NCBI RefSeq assembly: GCF_003201865.1
Contig: NZ_QJJJ01000011.1
Coordinates: forward strand, 62,001-126,000
Direction: 5' to 3'
DNA: 64,000 bases
Source: Methylobacterium sp. B4
Lineage (GTDB): Bacteria; Pseudomonadota; Alphaproteobacteria; Rhizobiales; Beijerinckiaceae
Numbering within the stretch: the stretch's first letter is position 1; each line of letters opens with the position of its first letter. Below, piece after piece: positions 63,643 to 64,000 of this stretch. Under the pieces are notes generated by a model. The model was not told the origin of the DNA, searched no databases, and saw only the letters and a program-made list of their open reading frames with translations. The position numbers and the translations under genes are program-made.

Positions 63643-64000
63643 TCACGCCTTCATTGCGATCGCCTCCGCCTCGGGGACGGGCTCCGGCACCGGCTCCTCC
63701 CGCCCCTCGCGCAGGGCCATCAGGACGATGCAGAGCAGGGCCACCGGGATGCCGATCCCGGCGGAGGCGGCGAAGAAGACGGGATAGCCCATCGCATCGA
63801 CCATGTAGCCCGAGAAGCCGCCGACGAACTTGCCGGGCAGGGCGTAGAGCGAGGAGAGGAGCGCGTACTGCGTCGCCACGAAGGCGGGCGAGGTGAGGCT
63901 CGACATGTAGGCGATCAGCGCGGTGCCCGCGAAATTGCCCGCGAAATTGTCGATCGAGATGCTGAGCACGAACAGCGAGAGCGGCGCCCGCTCGGGGATC
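63643..64000 (-). CDS. ampG: AmpG-like MFS permease, 5' end beyond the window
   Basis: The C-terminal ~117 residues of a 12-segment permease; the frame stays open to the window edge. LSISIDNFAGNFAGTALIAY, TQYALLSSLYALPGKFVGG and MGYPVFFAASAGIGIPVALL match AmpG, the anhydromuropeptide importer of cell-wall recycling. It ends in an acidic Glu/Pro-rich tail. The identification rests on this last third only. Confidence 0.8.
   Translation of the reverse strand, partial: IPERAPLSLFVLSISIDNFAGNFAGTALIAYMSSLTSPAFVATQYALLSSLYALPGKFVGGFSGYMVDAMGYPVFFAASAGIGIPVALLCIVLMALREGREEPVPEPVPEAEAIAMKA

Overview
The window is about 70% GC, densely packed, and rich in GTG starts. It reads as a chromosomal segment of an alphaproteobacterium of the Rhizobiales, most likely Methylobacterium/Methylorubrum. 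Supporting signs are SciP next to CtrA-type flagellar control, a PmtA-like phospholipid methyltransferase, a HpnL-like hopanoid-linked membrane protein, FlbD, NnrU, and a bacteriophytochrome with its own heme oxygenase. The genus is inferred from gene content, not from a marker gene. I found no rRNA, tRNA, CRISPR array or insertion sequence.

Layout. 0.3-3.1 kb (minus): TVP38-type membrane protein, PmtA-like methyltransferase, MnmA. 3.4-11.6 kb (plus): a flagellar block of fliK, flgD, sciP, fliF, fliG, fliH, fliN and flbD, with a CtrA-like box before fliF. 11.6-15.2 kb: a small hypothetical, a KpsE/Wzz-like polysaccharide-export protein, and a ferredoxin-like/HpnL-like pair. 15.2-18.4 kb (minus): a bacteriophytochrome histidine kinase followed by heme oxygenase; its N-terminus is a PYP-like domain that has lost its chromophore residues. 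18.6-23.7 kb: SDR plus dihydrolipoyl-dehydrogenase-like operon, a VOC protein, and argD-argF.

23.9-29.3 kb is the most interesting part. An AraC regulator lies beside a 72-aa peptide gene with a double-glycine leader. Divergent from the peptide gene are a CvaA/HlyD-type adaptor and a CvaB-type ABC transporter with an intact C39 peptidase triad. Together they look like a complete peptide maturation and export cassette of the class II microcin type with an unfamiliar Gly/Leu/Val-rich cargo. 29.4-34.5 kb: RidA and GDPD, a frameshifted MFS transporter divergent from a TetR regulator with a duplicated operator, and an HPP-CBS protein.

34.7-42.2 kb: glpK coupled to an exported MetX-like hydrolase, an ankyrin protein, an operon of membrane protein, winged-helix regulator and UPP synthase preceded by a perfect 17-bp palindrome, a VOC protein, DoxX divergent from LysR, and an orphan Phd-type antitoxin. 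42.3-49.6 kb: uvrB with a long N-terminal extension, two envelope-associated small proteins, a GST and a hybrid histidine kinase. 49.7-54.4 kb: a serine beta-lactamase-like hydrolase, a thioredoxin-reductase-like flavoprotein with its Rrf2 regulator (perfect inverted repeat over the start codon), a lipoprotein with a terminator, and mutM. 54.6-64 kb: a YbdK-type carboxylate-amine ligase, a TauE/SafE exporter, a DUF2235 protein, der, a YfgM-like protein, NnrU, a secreted Cys-rich protein, EcsC, and the C-terminal end of an AmpG-like permease cut by the window edge.
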